A DNA stretch of 64,000 nt from Colius striatus (GCF_028858725.1 NC_084773.1:7120350-7184349); one strand, 5' to 3'. Counted from the stretch's first letter, positions 1 through 14,500 are shown. Numbers and translations: made by a program. Notes: a model not told the origin generated them from the sequence alone.

Positions 1-449
1 GTGCATGGAGGCCCATCCTAGGAAAACGTCAGCTGAGTTCACAGGAGTGAAGCTGACACCTCTGTGACCTGGAGTTCCCCACTCATGGGGCATGCACCCA
101 GTGCACACACCTGGCAGGGACACTGCTGCACCAACCCTGGCAGGCCTGGCCAGAGCAGGGAATGCTGCACCATCCAGCATCTCTCACCTAGCAAAACAGA
201 AAGGCATTACCAGCCTGGCAGTGCTGGAGGAGCCTGCTTCAAGCACCTCAGCTCTCTCCATTAGGCTGTTTTCCAATCAACATTAATCATTGGAGTGGAT
301 CACATTTGGGCTTAACTTTTAAACCTATAAACTTATTGAAGCTTATTGCCCAGCTACAATGCTGGTTGGAAGGAACAGATGTACCTTTCTAGGAGCTGCT
401 TCTGCTGGAAATTCATCCCAGAGTTAGACAAGTCAGACACGTCCAGTGC

Positions 450-740
450 AGCCCACAGTGGTCAAGCTAACAATGGAAACTTGACATGGTCTCCAGTTCA
501 AAAACTCTCACAGGTCCTCTTCTGGCCAGCACTTCCCTCTTGAACATTTCCTTGTTGATGGCAACAAAGGCTCCATCATCAATCCACCAAATGGAGTAGA
601 ACTCATTTCCGTGGGCAGCTTTCCAGAGCTGCTTGAAAAAGGAGAGGTTTCAGTCTCCTCAGAAGTTGGAGTGTCATTTTTGGTCCAGTTATCATCACTC
701 CTGGGATGGAATGAGTCATCTTTTATTATGACTCCACCAG
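450..740 (-). pseudogene. Heat-shock-factor-type DNA-binding domain fragment (HSFY/HSFX-like), broken
   Basis: Read on the minus strand, about 62 codons (649 down to 464) are open and look like the winged-helix DNA-binding domain of heat shock factors. They show FFKQLW (family F-x-KLW), then EFYSIWWIDDG (family W-x-x-x-G strand), then INKEMFKREVL (family F-x-KEVL), then a FELETMSSF stretch like the F-x-x-x-x-x-SF helix. The next codon is TAG at 461-463, where the family has the Gln of RQL; LDHCGL follows, like the family's NLYGF. Just upstream a TGA (650-652) closes the frame. A second frame continues the similarity as an acidic Ser/Thr-rich linker back to about 735, so a frameshift is likely. 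A pyrimidine tract ending in AG near 740 could be a splice acceptor or chance. The spacing fits the HSFY/HSFX branch better than HSF1-4 (inference). Probably a pseudogene; a sequence error or a rare lineage-specific gene is possible. Confidence 0.5.
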
Positions 741-3700
741 CTTGCCTGAGGAAGAGGAGGAGGAGAGTTCAGCTGGTGACAGCTTCTTTCAACCCATCTA
801 GTCTTATTTGGGCTCAAGCTTTCTTTGGCAACCAGTGTTCTGGCCAGCTGGGCTTAGTCCTGCCAGACACCAACCGAAGGCGGACTGGGACCTGTTGGTG
901 CCAACTGCAGGTTCCCATTGAACATTCTCAAACATCACCATGGGGCTCATGCCACATGGCAGTCACATTGCAGGGTGGCACCCACAGCCTGGCAGAAGGG
1001 AGCAGCCAGGGGAGAGGTTGCTGCAAAGCAAGTGCTACTTTTCCCTGCCCAAGGCAGCAGCAGGGGGACCCGAGAGCTCAGCAGGCAGTGGTGCTGTGCA
1101 GACAGCTGCAGGCGCTGAGAGGAGCAGGACAGCTGCAGCCTCGGCTATCCCAGGGCCCTCACTTCTGAAGTTTTTGTGATTCACTGGAGAAACATCTTTC
1201 AAGCCCTGGCTGCACATTCTTTAAAAGCCATAGGTTGGTGAAAGATCAGCATTTTTCCCTCTGAGCTGCACAGTGGCTTTTGGAAGAGGTCAGCATACAG
1301 CTCAGCCCAGCACCAGGACAGCCAAGCTGTGCCCGATATGGGTGTCATCACCTTTGTGACAGCCACCGGGCCCCTCACGCTCCAGGCATGTGGTGGCACG
1401 ATGTGCTCTGACATTTTGGCATGCTTTCTCCTCAGCACTAGCTGCATTGTGCCCTTCATCCTTTGGGGATCCTGTAGCTCTGGAGGAGTTTAACTGGGAG
1501 GAAGATATTTTGCCTTTTGTTTCTTATACTTGACAAGAAAGGAGAAGGGGTGCATGAAGAAATTTGCTCTCTCTAGATTTGAAGACCTGGCAACAGTTTT
1601 TTTCCTGAGCCAGCTTCACATATTTGACATAAGCTATATTGACCCAACATCCCAGGCACTACCACAGTACTAACACAGCTCTTTCAGGACAGCATTTAAA
1701 GATCTGTGAGCAAGGACTCCTCATCTGCCCTGAGATTTGTCCTGCAGCTGAGAAAGTTTCCTGGTAGCAAACGAACCTTTCAAAAGGGCTATGAATGCTT
1801 CTGCCAAGCAAGGGGGAAAGGTTTCCCTTGTTGAAACACATTGCAGCAAGCCTTAGTGTGGTGTAAACCCTTTTCATGCCAGCAGGATCAATGCAAAGAA
1901 TCCATCTGTGATACCCAGTGTCTTCTCTCTCTGGCTACAGCATTTTGCGAGATGTGTAACAGGGGAAGCTATTTCTAAGGTTACAGAGACCCAGCAAACA
2001 GCTGAGAGCCCAAAACAACCCCTGAGCTCACCTCGTTAGCAGTCCCAGGTTACTCTTCTTTAACAATCTAGTTAGATTGATGTCCTAAGTGTCACCTAAG
2101 TTTGGAAACAGTGTCAAAAGCAGGCAGGCCACTATTATCCCAATGAATTAAGAGCTTGCCAACAGAGATTCACCAGCAGTAGGACAAGGGACAGTAGAAA
2201 CATTACTGTATGGTTTATATCTAAGCATGAGTCCCTTAAAATGTTGTAAAAGAGTCTTAATGCTGCATTTAGTGATGGGAAATGGGAGGAGCAGAGGATA
2301 TTTCACCATCTAGCTTCAGACTTTAGCAAATGGATGTGAATCTTCAACCCAAACTACAGATTCCGCTAACAAGCCAGTTCCTAACATGTTCTGGTCCTTG
2401 AAAAGCATCCATGTTCAGCTTTTGGCTTTCACTTTATATCTGGAAAATCCTTAGCCATTTAGGCTTGCTCTGAGGGTGAAGCTCACCAAATGTTCACGCA
2501 AGCCAAGGGTCAAGGCCACGCATGCAAGCAATGTGCATTGCTTGGCAACAGGGCAAACCCTTTGGGGTGGAGAGCCAGGACCCAGTGATCACAGCCACCT
2601 CTGCCTTCAGGAAGTCACTCGTTCCATTTTCTTATGCAAAAGCAGAAAGGGGAAGAAAGAAGGTTATTATCACAGGAAGATGGACAAGTCAAAGAGAGAG
2701 GTGGTATGGCTGCAGTGAGTTTGAGATGAGCTGGTTTGAGTTATCCTGAGCTGTGTAGAAGCCACTGGTCCCAGCAGCATCTCAGGCCTCCAAAGAGTTT
2801 ATTTTCCACCACAAGTCACCCAGCCTTGCATTTCTTGGTCAAGTTTACTCCCTCTTGGAGAGCAGACACATTCCTCTGCCTCTCAGCTCAATGCCAGGTC
2901 ACAATGTGCCAGATAGATAAAGCAAGCTCTATCAAGACCAAGAGCATTTTTTGTCTATCACTGTACCTTGACCCATTGTACAAAACCTTTTTTAATCAAC
3001 TCCTGAAGACGTGGGAGGCAGCTGGAACCTGGGATGTATGGGAGGAAGGGACAGCATAGCAGAGGTTTGAGTATCTTTCTCCAAAAGAGAAAGATCAGAA
3101 ATGTTAGGCTGAAATCATATGAGGTAAGACAAAGCCCATAAGCCCTGCCAGGAGGATGAGCAATGCAAACAGTGGATGCCTCTATCTGAAGTAGAGATGG
3201 TTTTTTCCCAGTTACAGCAGAGGAACATGTTTTAAGTAGCTGGCTTTTGGCCTTCTGTTTTGTTTACCAAACCAAAAGCGATGTCATTTCCTGCTTTACT
3301 GAAGAACAGAAGGAAGCATCTGGGAAGGGGAGATGGGACATGCCAAAGTGCAGATCAGCCTAAAGGGACACAGACACGCCCCCTCCTGCACAGCCTGCTG
3401 AACACAGACGTATTTATCTACACAGCCTGCTGCCCCAGCTGAATGGAAAATACTTGTTGCACTTTGGCATGACCCAAGTGGCCAGGAGGAGAACAGGAAG
3501 ATATCACACTCAACTACTCCTCGAGGATTGCTTGCTTCCTTGAATAACCACAACTATTTAGAAGGACCAGATCCTTAGCTGATGTGACCAGACTCCAGCA
3601 TGGCTGCATTCACACTTGGACTAGGTTCAAGAGCCTAGTTTTCAAGCTTGTGGTAACTTTTAACCTGTGCAAGTAGAAGCAGAAGAGCAGAATGAGGAAG

Positions 3701-6700
3701 TGATCTACTGAAATTTGTCCTTTATGAGGGACTTCCCTGAAGAACCAGCACAAGAAAGGTGTTGCCTGACCAGACCAGTGCTGCACTAAAGCAGGCACTG
3801 GAGAATAACCAAGCACTGGTTCAAGCTGGGTGCTTCCTTCACAGAAGACAGTGCCTCTGCCAAGAGTAGGCAGTGGCTGAACACTGTTATTATTACAGCT
3901 GAGGTGCCAGGCCAGTTGTTTCCAAATCTGTTACGTATGTTTCAGTATTTTGTGCTCACTTGAAGAGAGATTGTGTCTGATTTCAGAGGGTAGAATTTCA
4001 TGCTAAGAGCATCCATTGTTTTGTTGTCCTAATTAAACAGAACAGTCCTCAGCACAAACCTAGTTGTATCACAAAGGTTCATAACTAGAAGGCAGAGGGG
4101 AAGGTTCCCACTTGCTAAATCAACTTACTGAATAATTAGGGTTGGCAGCATTTAGTTCTGTCAAATTATTCCAAGGGGAAATTTTCTAATTAGCAAAAGC
4201 TTCTTAGAAACTGCACACATAAAGGACTGTCACAGGGAGAGACAGGCTGTTTGATCTGCAACTGTCCTGACCTTCAGGGAAAAAACTCTCCAGCATAACA
4301 CAGTTGCCATAAATACTTAGACCATGACAAAAGATGTCAGAAATGCAAGCTGTTGACATTACAGGATACTTCGCCAAAATGAAAACTTATGCCTTTCAAA
4401 CTGTGAGCTGTAAAGCCCAGCAAGTTTCATGACAGCACGATATGCCGTCCTAGAGTTCAGAAGGCAGGAGAGTGCAGCTGACACTGAACACACAATACTC
4501 ATTTCTTTGAAGGAAGTTAATTTCCAAATTATACAGAACTTTCTAAATCATTGTCAAGTTCTGGATCTAAACCAAGCAAGTTCATAAAAGGCTTAGAGAG
4601 ATCAATGCAGAATGAGTTCACCATCACTTTCCTATCCTGGGCTGTATCTTCTGGCTCGGGGGATTGCGGGAAGCATAAAGTACACCGGTGTCTTTCCTTA
4701 GTTTCTGCTGCTAGCTGGATGGACGTTTGGCCTGACTTGCTTGTCACATGCAGTCAGCAAGAGGCAAGTATTCCAGGCTCAATTTTGTTTGTGTAAAGCA
4801 AAGCCTCCTTGTCTAGTGGTGTGGGATTTTACAGGCTGGTTTCTCAAAGTGTCTCATGCATTTGGTTCTTCCTTTTGTCTCTTGTGAGCCTGAGCAGAAG
4901 ACAGGGTAACACTTCCAAAAGCCACACATCACTGCAGCGGGCTGCTCAGCTTCTTGTTTGTAAAGTATTACAACGAACTGTGCAAACAGTCTAACCTCAG
5001 ATGAAACAGACATCTTAGATAAATCCCATGCATAGGATTAGTCACACTGATGTTGCAATCATTGGTGTCATGGATAAAAAAGACCCAAAGAAGAGAAGTA
5101 TGGGAATTTTGCATCACAGCTTATTTACATTTAATTATAAACAAAGACTCCCAACTTTCTTGTGCTGGCCCAACAACTACCCACACCTACCTGTTGCCAG
5201 TTAGCTTAGCTTAGGACTATGCTAGAGCACAGAGAGTGTGTTGCCTTGTCCTTTCAACTTCAACCAAACAACAAAAGTGTGATTTTACTGCAACTGTTTT
5301 ATACACATTTCTTGCACAGTTACAGGAACAAGTCCTTGCTGCTATGAAGATGTACCTTCATCTCATGACATAATTCTAAGGTAAATGTTCCTGGTGCCAA
5401 TCATACCATAAGCTCTTACGCTCCGTGTTCAGGGTGGTACAGCACCAAACATCATCCCTGAGCTGAGCTGTGGTTGCTCATGGTGATGTGAGCTCTCATG
5501 GTGCTTGCTATGTGATTAGACTGTGAAGAGGAGGCTTTAGCAATAAGAAACTGTCTCTAGTAAACTCATGAAATTGTTTTATGTCAAACACAACTTTTAC
5601 ATAACCCTTCCAAAGTGAAGTACAGCTGTGCAGATGTAATGCTCTTACAGCTTTTGACCTAATGCTTTTACGCAATAGCGGAGGTGGAATGATGATACAA
5701 AGCTCATGCATGCTAAACCCCTTTTGCAGTAGGAAAATCATATTCCTTACATAGTAAAAGCAACCACAGACAGTTAAGTCATTGGGCTAAAGCAATAAGT
5801 CAGGTGGACAAAGAATGGGTGACTACTTACACAGATTGTGCAACTGCTTGGTCTCTGCTACACATACTCAGCCCAAAGCCCAAACACCAATGTCTGTAAT
5901 AAAAGTGTTATCCTGTATCGATCTGTAGCCATATGCTGTACCTTTTGCGTGCATTCTGTAAATAAACAGTGACTCAGAACTCACCAGAGCAGGAGAAACC
6001 CAGGGCAGAGGTTGTAACACAGGCTAAGTCATCACCTTCTCATTGGTCCAAAGATACCATGACACATAATGGGACTGACTGCAGCAGGGTAACTCTGGAG
6101 AAGAAGCAACCCTGGATGCTGAGGCTAAATCCTGCCCAGTGCCTTGCCAGGGGCAGAGGCCACAGCAGCTCACCTGCATTCCAGAAGCTCAGTGCATTCC
6201 CTCTAACTGGCAACAGCAGCCCTGGCCTGGCCAGCTGTCCAACAACGGTGGGTATTCATGCTATATCCTCACCCAAAAGCATCTCCTTCCCCCAGTGCTG
6301 TGTGTGCCATCCCACCCTCCAGATAGCTACACTGAATTAGCACTGGGCAGGTGAAACAAAAGTACTAGAATAAAATAGAAGTACTAGTGAAATAAAAGAT
6401 CCTAGAGAGAAATGAATGTTTAACCTTTGTCCTATACTACTAGCAAACAGTTGCAGACAATCCAGACATTTTTTCAGCTCACTTGGTTTCTAATTTGTGA
6501 GCAACTTTGTTTCCTGTACCATGCAAGGAGCTCCATCAACAGCAGACCTAAGGAAACCTGGTCTTTCATGGATTTAATATAAGGATCATTAGTTTATGCA
6601 TGTTTGAAGCTTTTTTTTTTCCTCAAGGCTACTACAGTTTGAGTCTGCTTAAACCTCCTTCTTGGTCAGTGTATTGTATGGTCTCTACCCACTGGCTTTG

Positions 6701-9700
6701 TGGTTTCAGAGATCCCTCTGAGACCTTTAAAAGCTTTACTGTGCTCTGAGGTTTTCACTGGACTGAAGCATGGCCACCATGTCCAAAGCTGCTGTCTGGC
6801 AGTCAGCACAACCATGTGCCATCATGAAGTTCAGCTTAAAACAGATGGAAAAGGAAGCCAACATTAAATCATATAATAGCCTGGCAAAAACCCTTTAAAA
6901 CACAGGAGAATTGCAATATCAAATCTGAAAATGCATCACATCAGAAACTTCTTGTTTGTAGCCTTGTCTCCTCAGTTCTCAGGGATATAGCCTGAACCTC
7001 CAAATCAAATGGCTGTAACACTCATGATCTAGCTACCAAACCTTCAGTCCTGGATGTCCAGATAGTGGGGAAGCTCTTTAGTCCAAATCTGCAGTCTTGT
7101 TCTTCTCGCAAAAACAGTAGCTTGCCACAACTGCCTAGCATAAACCCTCTTGTCACAGGAGGAGAGTCACTCCTTTATCCTTGCAGCCCGTCACCCTGCA
7201 GGACTGCCTGGTACCACTGGAGAAGCAGTAGCTGTGTATAAATGGATGGGTGATTCATGCTGGGACACTGGTCTATTTTCTTGTCCCCCAACACAATCTC
7301 ACCCAGCACAAGTGAGCTATAAAGTCAGTTCCCTGCCTGGTCTTACTCCAAGCTGCAGTGGCCACACTGGACTGAGCAACTGGAGAGATGAGTGGCTTAC
7401 TGGAGGCTGTGATCCTTAAGGCTTTAACTGGTTGTAACTAAGCCATCTCATTCCTCTTGGTGAAGGTTTGGTGGGAAGGGTATCTGCCCACTTTTCTTGG
7501 CAGTGTCTGAAAATACCATGTGAGCAAGGGTGCAGTGCAGGGACAGGGGGTGCCAGGATCTGCTTGCATGCTGCAGGACAAAGAGGAGAGCCACGCTAAG
7601 ACCATCCTCCTTATGTCCCAAGATGCACACTCCTCTCCCTGCCCCTCCTCTCCAGAGTAGCAGGGCCCAGCTGTGCTCCTCACTCCAGCCCCGGGGAAAC
7701 CCAGGTCTGGCCTGGGACCATTGCACCACCCCAGAAGTGGAAGCCAGGATGTGAGCAGGGTTGGGGGCATGTAGGAAAAAACAACTCCAGGCTGCAGTGA
7801 GCTCAGCACAGCATGAACAGACAAGGTATTTTACTCCTTCAAGCAAGCTCTACTTTGAGATTCATTCAAATTAAGGTTCATTCATAGGATAATTGAAGTT
7901 TGCAAAACAAGTAAGTGGTAGGACAGCTGCTTGCTAGCAGCCCTAATTAGTATTCAAGATCCAGGCTGGTGTTCACTTTAATGACCTTCCATGTGCCAGT
8001 ACACCTCTTTCACTACCCACAACAGTTTGGCAACAGCTGAGGCTACAGTAACTGTTCAACTGTTGTCTCGTGGTTTGGGTGAAAACCTGTGTTAAATGAT
8101 ATCAAGACTTATCTTGAGATGAGCTCAGCAAAGCCGAGCAGCTGGGAGATGGGCTCTTGCAACAGAAAGCTGTGCAGAGCCTCAGCCCAGGCAGAGCATT
8201 GCCAGTATCTCAAGAAGCCCAAGGGCTGCCTAACCTCATTTATTCTCCAGAGCAATACCTGACACTTCCCAAACAGGTGCAAGAACCCCAGCCTGCCTGC
8301 ATAGGTCCCAACCTACCTTGCAGTACCCCAGGACTGGTTTATGTCTGGCCCATAACACCTGTTACTCCCTCAGGAAAGTATTACTGCTCATTACAACACC
8401 AGGTCCCCTCGCCTTGCTTCCCGTTTAAGAACATGAGTTAGATGCTCCATCTTGACAGAGTTATGACCTCAACAACTTCTGAAGACAATGAGACACACAA
8501 GTAAACTCAGTTAATCATTGGCTAAAATTGTTCTTTCACAGCCCAATCGTCCTTTAGTTAAGTTTCACAGGCCTGAGCTGATGGGAACAGGAGCTTCTCC
8601 CCAGCTGCCACACAATGCAAACCATTCCTGAGTAGCTCTTATTTGCCACCAATCGTGCTGGGAACAGCATTGTGCCCTGTCACACAGTGTATTCCAGTTA
8701 CAATAACAACAAAAAAAGAAAAAATAGGGCAGTCTTCACAAGGTCTACTTGACTCACCCCTGCTGCTGTGTTCAATATTGTAGGAGAATTGCTCCATTCA
8801 AGAGCAATATAGAAAAAGCTTAATGAGGAAAAGCTTGTGATGTGGAAAACTCATCTGCTTCCCTTTAGAGGAGCTTCATGTCTGCCCAGGACAGATGCCC
8901 TTGGCATGTATATGGAGATGGCTCATACATACTGAGGGAGCAACTCATTCATAACCACACATTTATGAGACAGTTTCTAAACAAATCCTTCCTCTAAGCA
9001 AAGATCACAGGCTATCCTCACCACAAGTACATGACAACTCCAGCATTTTGCTGTCTACAGCAGCCTCATTCTGCAAAGAGTCCCCCAAGCTAATGTGACA
9101 ATCCCAGCCTCAGGGCACTCATCTCCTGTCTAACTCAGAAAATCTTGTGCTAGGCACAAATCCTACATCTTGAGAAAGACTCCCAAGCTGTCTGTGGTAC
9201 ACTGGCAGATTGCTTGGCAGTGCCTCCAGCTAAGATATATGTTTGCTTGCCTGTTTTCTTCATGCTCTGCTCCATGTGATTGCACAAAGCACTCCAGGAG
9301 GAAAAAATGTCATTCTGTTGAAAATGTCATTGCTGTATTGCTTCCTACATTGACTTATCTCTAGACTATCTCGTAGCAGTCTATCTCTAGACTGCTGTGG
9401 TGTGATGAGATAAGGAGGACTGCCTTCCCTTGGGTTAGACAGCAGGAGAACCAGGATCCATGAAGAGATCTTCATTCATTAAACAGAAACCACCAAGATC
9501 AAGATGCTGAGAAGGGAGCACAGTCCAGTCATGAACAGATGTAAGTGCTTTATCTAGCAGCACAGCAAATGCTGGCTTAAAGTGAAGAGCAAAGGCTACG
9601 GGGGCCAGGCACACATCAGACAAAGCAAGTGGCTCTGCAAGAACCTGTATCCTGGGAAAAGGGTCAGTTGCACCTTCAAGTGCAAGAATCTGTGCCTGTA

Positions 9701-11274
9701 ACTGGAGAGGCTTCAAATAGCCTTAGCAAGGGTAAATGCAGTGACAGCACAAGTGCTCAGCAAGAGGTTGCTCAGCCAACCCTGCTACAGTGAGCAGTGA
9801 TGTGGTGGTGATGGGCATCTGGTGGAGGGACCCAGCAAACAACAAGGCAGACGTGGGCAGAGACCTCTGCTCACTGCACAAACCCCATCCCCAAACACCT
9901 TTTCATCACCAAAACTGCAGCATATTGAAATGTCATTACCTAAGGTAACAACGACAAGTTTGTGTTGCCTCACCTTGATTACTAGTGAAGACTGGGAGTG
10001 ATTTCAGCCTCTCCTGTCTAGCCTGTCTGTCTCAAAAACATAGCATTTCTACACGTTTTGAAGGGACAGAGAAATCCCCCAGCGAGAGGTAAGGAGGGGA
10101 GACACATTTGTGCTCCTGCAAATGAAAGGCTGCAGCACTCTACCTGTTTGCTGGCTGGCCAGCAAACACACATAAACACACACTTTCCCAAGTGAGAAGC
10201 GGCCGAGGCACAGGATATCTCCAGCCCAGCTAATCTTTAGGGAATTTGAGACAGAAGTGAGGATAGTAAGGGATATTAAGAGTTACTGTATCAGAGGCAA
10301 GTATGAGTGAAGCTGGACTTCACCACACCTCTTCTCATTCACAGAGTAATTTGTCTCTTGCTTAGGTTACAGTCAGAAGTTTGTGCTAAGGACTTTCCCT
10401 TTTCTTGGTGGGTATCACAAGGTGTCAGCTCTGCTACGAGCAAAGTGGAGCAGCCCCAGAGTAACGGCATTGGCACAAAACTGAGATGAATTTTGGTTTG
10501 GGTCCCAGTTTTAATTTTGGCATCTAGAGGCATTTTCTTGTTCTGTGTCCCCTTTTTGCCCCAGGAGAACAGTCTTGTCTCCCAGCAGGGACTGCTCCAT
10601 CAGCATATGTGGCATAGGCCTCTGCTGTGCAGACACACCACCAAGGTAAGATCGGCAGAAACAATCTCCCAATTGCCCAAGCCAAGCCCAAGAAAGTCAT
10701 TAAAGGGCAAAGAAACCCTGACAACTCAAGTTTCTATTGTCTACCTTAATGCACTGTTCCTCCATCACAGGGCACACTGGATGTGCTTGCTTTTAGAGTA
10801 CTGCACATCCCTCCAGCTGCAGTTTCCCCTCTTCCACTGCTCTGCCCAGTGTTTAAGAGTAACGGGCCACGCTGCCTGCTACCTCCCCCAGGGCAACTTT
10901 CCCTCCTTTTCCAGAAAAAATAGCTGTTCAGTAGAGGAGCCCTACTAGATTTCTTCTACTTTGAAACTGTTCTTTCCTTCCAACTGATGATGACCTACAT
11001 AATAAGCAGGTCACTGGAACACAAGAGGAGAGAAGCCAATGCATGTGCTTCTGAGGACAAAGGGAAGCGCTGTTTCCCAGGGTCCCGCTCAACAGCCTCC
11101 TTCATGCTCTTCCTGCCTGAAATCAGCAGGAGCTGCTGGGATCCCACTGGGGCCATGATCACACCCTGGGCAGAACATCAGGCTAGTTTAGGGCCAGCTC
11201 CAAGGGGAGCTTCAGGAACATAAACTCACCCCACGTGAACAGTAAACATGCCACGTGCAGCCTCTGCGCAGAAG

Positions 11275-11537
11275 GCTGTTCTCCCTAGTAACAAGCAATA
11301 GAACAAGAGGAAACGGCCTCAAGTTGCACCAGGGGAGGAATTTCTTTACTGAAAGGGCTGTCAGGCATTGGAAGCAGCTGCCCAGGGAGGTGCTGGAGTC
11401 ACCATCCCTGGAGGGGTTCAGAGATGGGTGGATGTTGCACTTGGGGAAATCGGCTAGTGGTTGATGGGGCTGGGACAAAGGCTGGACTCAATGATCTCTC
11501 CCAGCTGAAACAATTCTATTGAGTCTGTGATTCTATC
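11275..11537 (+). mobile_element. CR1 LINE 3' fragment
   Basis: This is the typical avian CR1 3' end in sense orientation. It contains the conserved block with AACAAGAGGAAACGGCC, the CTGCCCAGGGAGGTGCTGGAG block and the ACTCAATGATCTCT block. It ends in degenerate ATTCTATT/ATTCTATC tail units. It is truncated at the 5' side and carries no coding capacity. Confidence 0.9.
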
Positions 11538-14500
11538 ACATCCAGCTGTGCTGAGATTCAATGCACCAGTCAGGGCCAGCTCCCATCAAACATGCAGAAA
11601 AGGGAGGGAAGGAGAGAGCAGGAAGATGTGAAGAAGACAAGTCCCCACCATGATCCCTGTGGTGCAACCCTCTCAAGCCAAAGGAAGGACCCTCTTGTCC
11701 TGCAGGTCTGCAGACCACAGGAATATGAGACCAAGTTATTCTCAGATAGAAGAGTGCCCTACCTGAAAATCTGGCAGGGTTAGAAGAGCTAGAACTCAAT
11801 TTACTTCTCAGGCTCTAGTCATTTCTGCTTCTTTATGGGGAGTACTGCTAAAGGTTTGCTACAGTGAAGTACAAACTGGAAACGAGAAGGATTTGGGTGG
11901 CCAAGAGAAGAGAGACCCTCCCTTAGCATCAGTATGGTTTAAGGCATGGCAGCACAAAACAGGACTGTCTCTAGATGTTGTCTCCAGCACTATTCTCTCT
12001 CATCTAGTAGCTGATCTCTCCCCATCTTCAGCCCCACCTCCCAAAGAGGCAACACTGTGAAAGATAGAGGCCAGCATATCTAATCCCCACACTGACTGGT
12101 GTGCTGCAAGCAGGAAGCAGCTACTTACCCCAGGGTAAAGAAAGAATCTATTAGAGAAATTAATGTAACCTGATCCTGGCTGGGGCTCAGAGTCAGTCCC
12201 AGAAGGATATATGGAACGAGTAACCAGAGCAGACAAGGGTAAGAAGCTCTCTTAAACAGCCTGATGGCTCAGAGAGCTTCAGTAACAATAGTGCCAGTCT
12301 GGTAACTAGGTCACAGTTTATGATCTTTAATTAATCCTGAAGAGACCTCATCTGCCACAGGGAACATGACAGATAAGGCAGCTCATTAAGCCCAGAAGCA
12401 GGACAGGGGTAATGCCAGACCTTAGCCTAGCCCCAAGAGGTTTGGGGATAGAGTCTTGTTTGGCAGCAGCAGCTCCTTTGTCCAAGCTGTTCTCTGCCAA
12501 GCTTTATGACAGCAGACACACCAGGTTCTCCCTATCTCTTCTGAGAAAGCAGTAGCAACCCAGAGCCTGTTCATTAACCATTGCCCAAACCACACTGACA
12601 TGAACCACAAAAAAAAAAAGAGAGATAGGGTCAAAAACAGCCCAGGGGCAGGCAGACATGAGGCTTCAGCAGAGGAGTCATACTGAGCCCTGGCTCCCTG
12701 CTCTTCTGCCCCACACCGTTCTGTGCCAGTGTGATATCCAAGCTGCTTCTTCCCCTGGCTTCTCTGGGAAAAGGTAAGAGAGAAACCAGCTTCTCCATGT
12801 GCACTGCCTCAGCTTGCATAGAGGGTTAAATCAACACACTGGGCAGGCAGTCACAGCCCTGAGACACAGTGCTGCAAAGGAGCATCAAGGCCAGTGGAGA
12901 AAGGGCCTGACACTGCAGCTGAAGTTAGGAGAGGCCATGTGCTGGCAATGGCAGATCGTTCACTTGGTAGAATGACCTGTCACTGACCATGACAGTGGAG
13001 AGCCCAGTTGAGGGCAAGGGCATGGATGGCTGACATCTGGGAGAACAGTCTAGGAGCATGTGAACTGCCCTAGTCTCCACAGCCAGCTGACTTTTGCATC
13101 TACGCATGATCACTCTGAGTGTCTTGATCTGCTTAAATCCATTGCTGACAGGGAGATAAGATGAGATTATGTTGATCTGAGTTTTCAAGCCCTGCTTCTG
13201 TTACCTGAGCAATTAAATAGCAGCCACCATCAGCAAAACCTAACAGGGCTCCTGAGGACTCAGCACACAGCAGGAGCATTAAAAATAGTTGTTTCAAAGG
13301 AGAGATGTGTGACTAAAAGCCTTAAACTGACAACTGTGGAGAGATGGAGCAGCTTAGTACTAAAGCCATGTCTCCAGAGCCCCTTATTAAGGTGTCACTT
13401 GTGCTTACTACCACCCCCAAAGGCACTGTATTCAGCAACATGCACAACTGACAGCACAGCATACAATTAAACCAGAACAAGTAGCAAGGAGAAAAGCTGC
13501 CAAATAAACATAAAACAGTATTTCTACCCTAGGAAACCTTGAACAGCAGAGCAATCAAACTCTGGGCATATGGACCATCACCTTACACAGGCACTGTTCT
13601 CCCTCATCCAAGCACAGCTGGGTGAGGGACTGCACCACTGAGAGATCACTCCATGAAAACTAGGTCACTATCTATCAAGCCCAGGAGACAGTGCAAGGAC
13701 TTTGGGAAGGATGTACTGAAACTACTTCTTCCAATTAAAATACAAGCTTAGGAAGCAGCTTTAGTTTATTCACTCTTGTAACTGGAGCTTTAAATCTCAA
13801 TTACTTGCTCAATATCTCATCACCTTTCATAGTAAGTACTGAAAGAGTTTGTGCTGGGGAGACAGGCAGTTTTGGGAACCAAGCTAAAACAAACACAGGA
13901 AAGGTTACCACCTGTCTGTGACAGTAGTACAGAAGGTAGTAGCAGTACAGAGAGCACAAGTAGCACAGAGCAATCCATGGTGCCAAAAGCTCACAAGGGA
14001 ACCCAGAGCTTGCCCCCTTCATTCACCCACAGAAGAGCAGCACAACTTGTTTGCTGTGCCAAGCACCAGCTGTCCCTTCTCCAGTCAAAGTGCAAGACCA
14101 GGTGCTGCACAAGCCCTGAAGATCCTTCTGGATTTCAGCCCTAGATAGCACAAGGATTTGCACACCTTCGTGTGGTAGCACTGTTGGTTCTCATTTTGTG
14201 GCTGAAGTGTTGGCTGCCCTCCTTCCAGGTAGCCCAGCTGCCACTAGAGTCTCATTCCTGCTGCAAGTTGCACAGGATTAACATCTGCTTCACATCTTAG
14301 AGCCTTACCTAGTAAGTGTGTGTTGCCCAGCATGACCTCTCTCCCCAGAATTGCTTCTTCCAAGACATTATTGCCCCACAACATGCAGCTTGGCAAAAAA
14401 GCTCACACCTACTCAGACACAGAGATTGCTCAGTACACTCCATCAGAGGCAGAAGAATTAACCTTTGAGTAGTGAATGGGCTGGGGAAAAACACTGCAGG

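Noticed and set aside
611-1168. 185-codon plus-strand frame
   Set aside because: Partly antisense to the HSF-like fragment, with no recognisable domain; probably chance.
1199-1459. 86-codon minus-strand frame upstream of the HSF-like relic
   Set aside because: I considered it as an earlier part of the same HSF-like gene, but no residue pattern supports this.
9435-9716. 93-codon minus-strand frame with protein-like composition
   Set aside because: It looks plausible but begins at a non-ATG codon just after a stop, shows no known motif and has no neighbouring exons.
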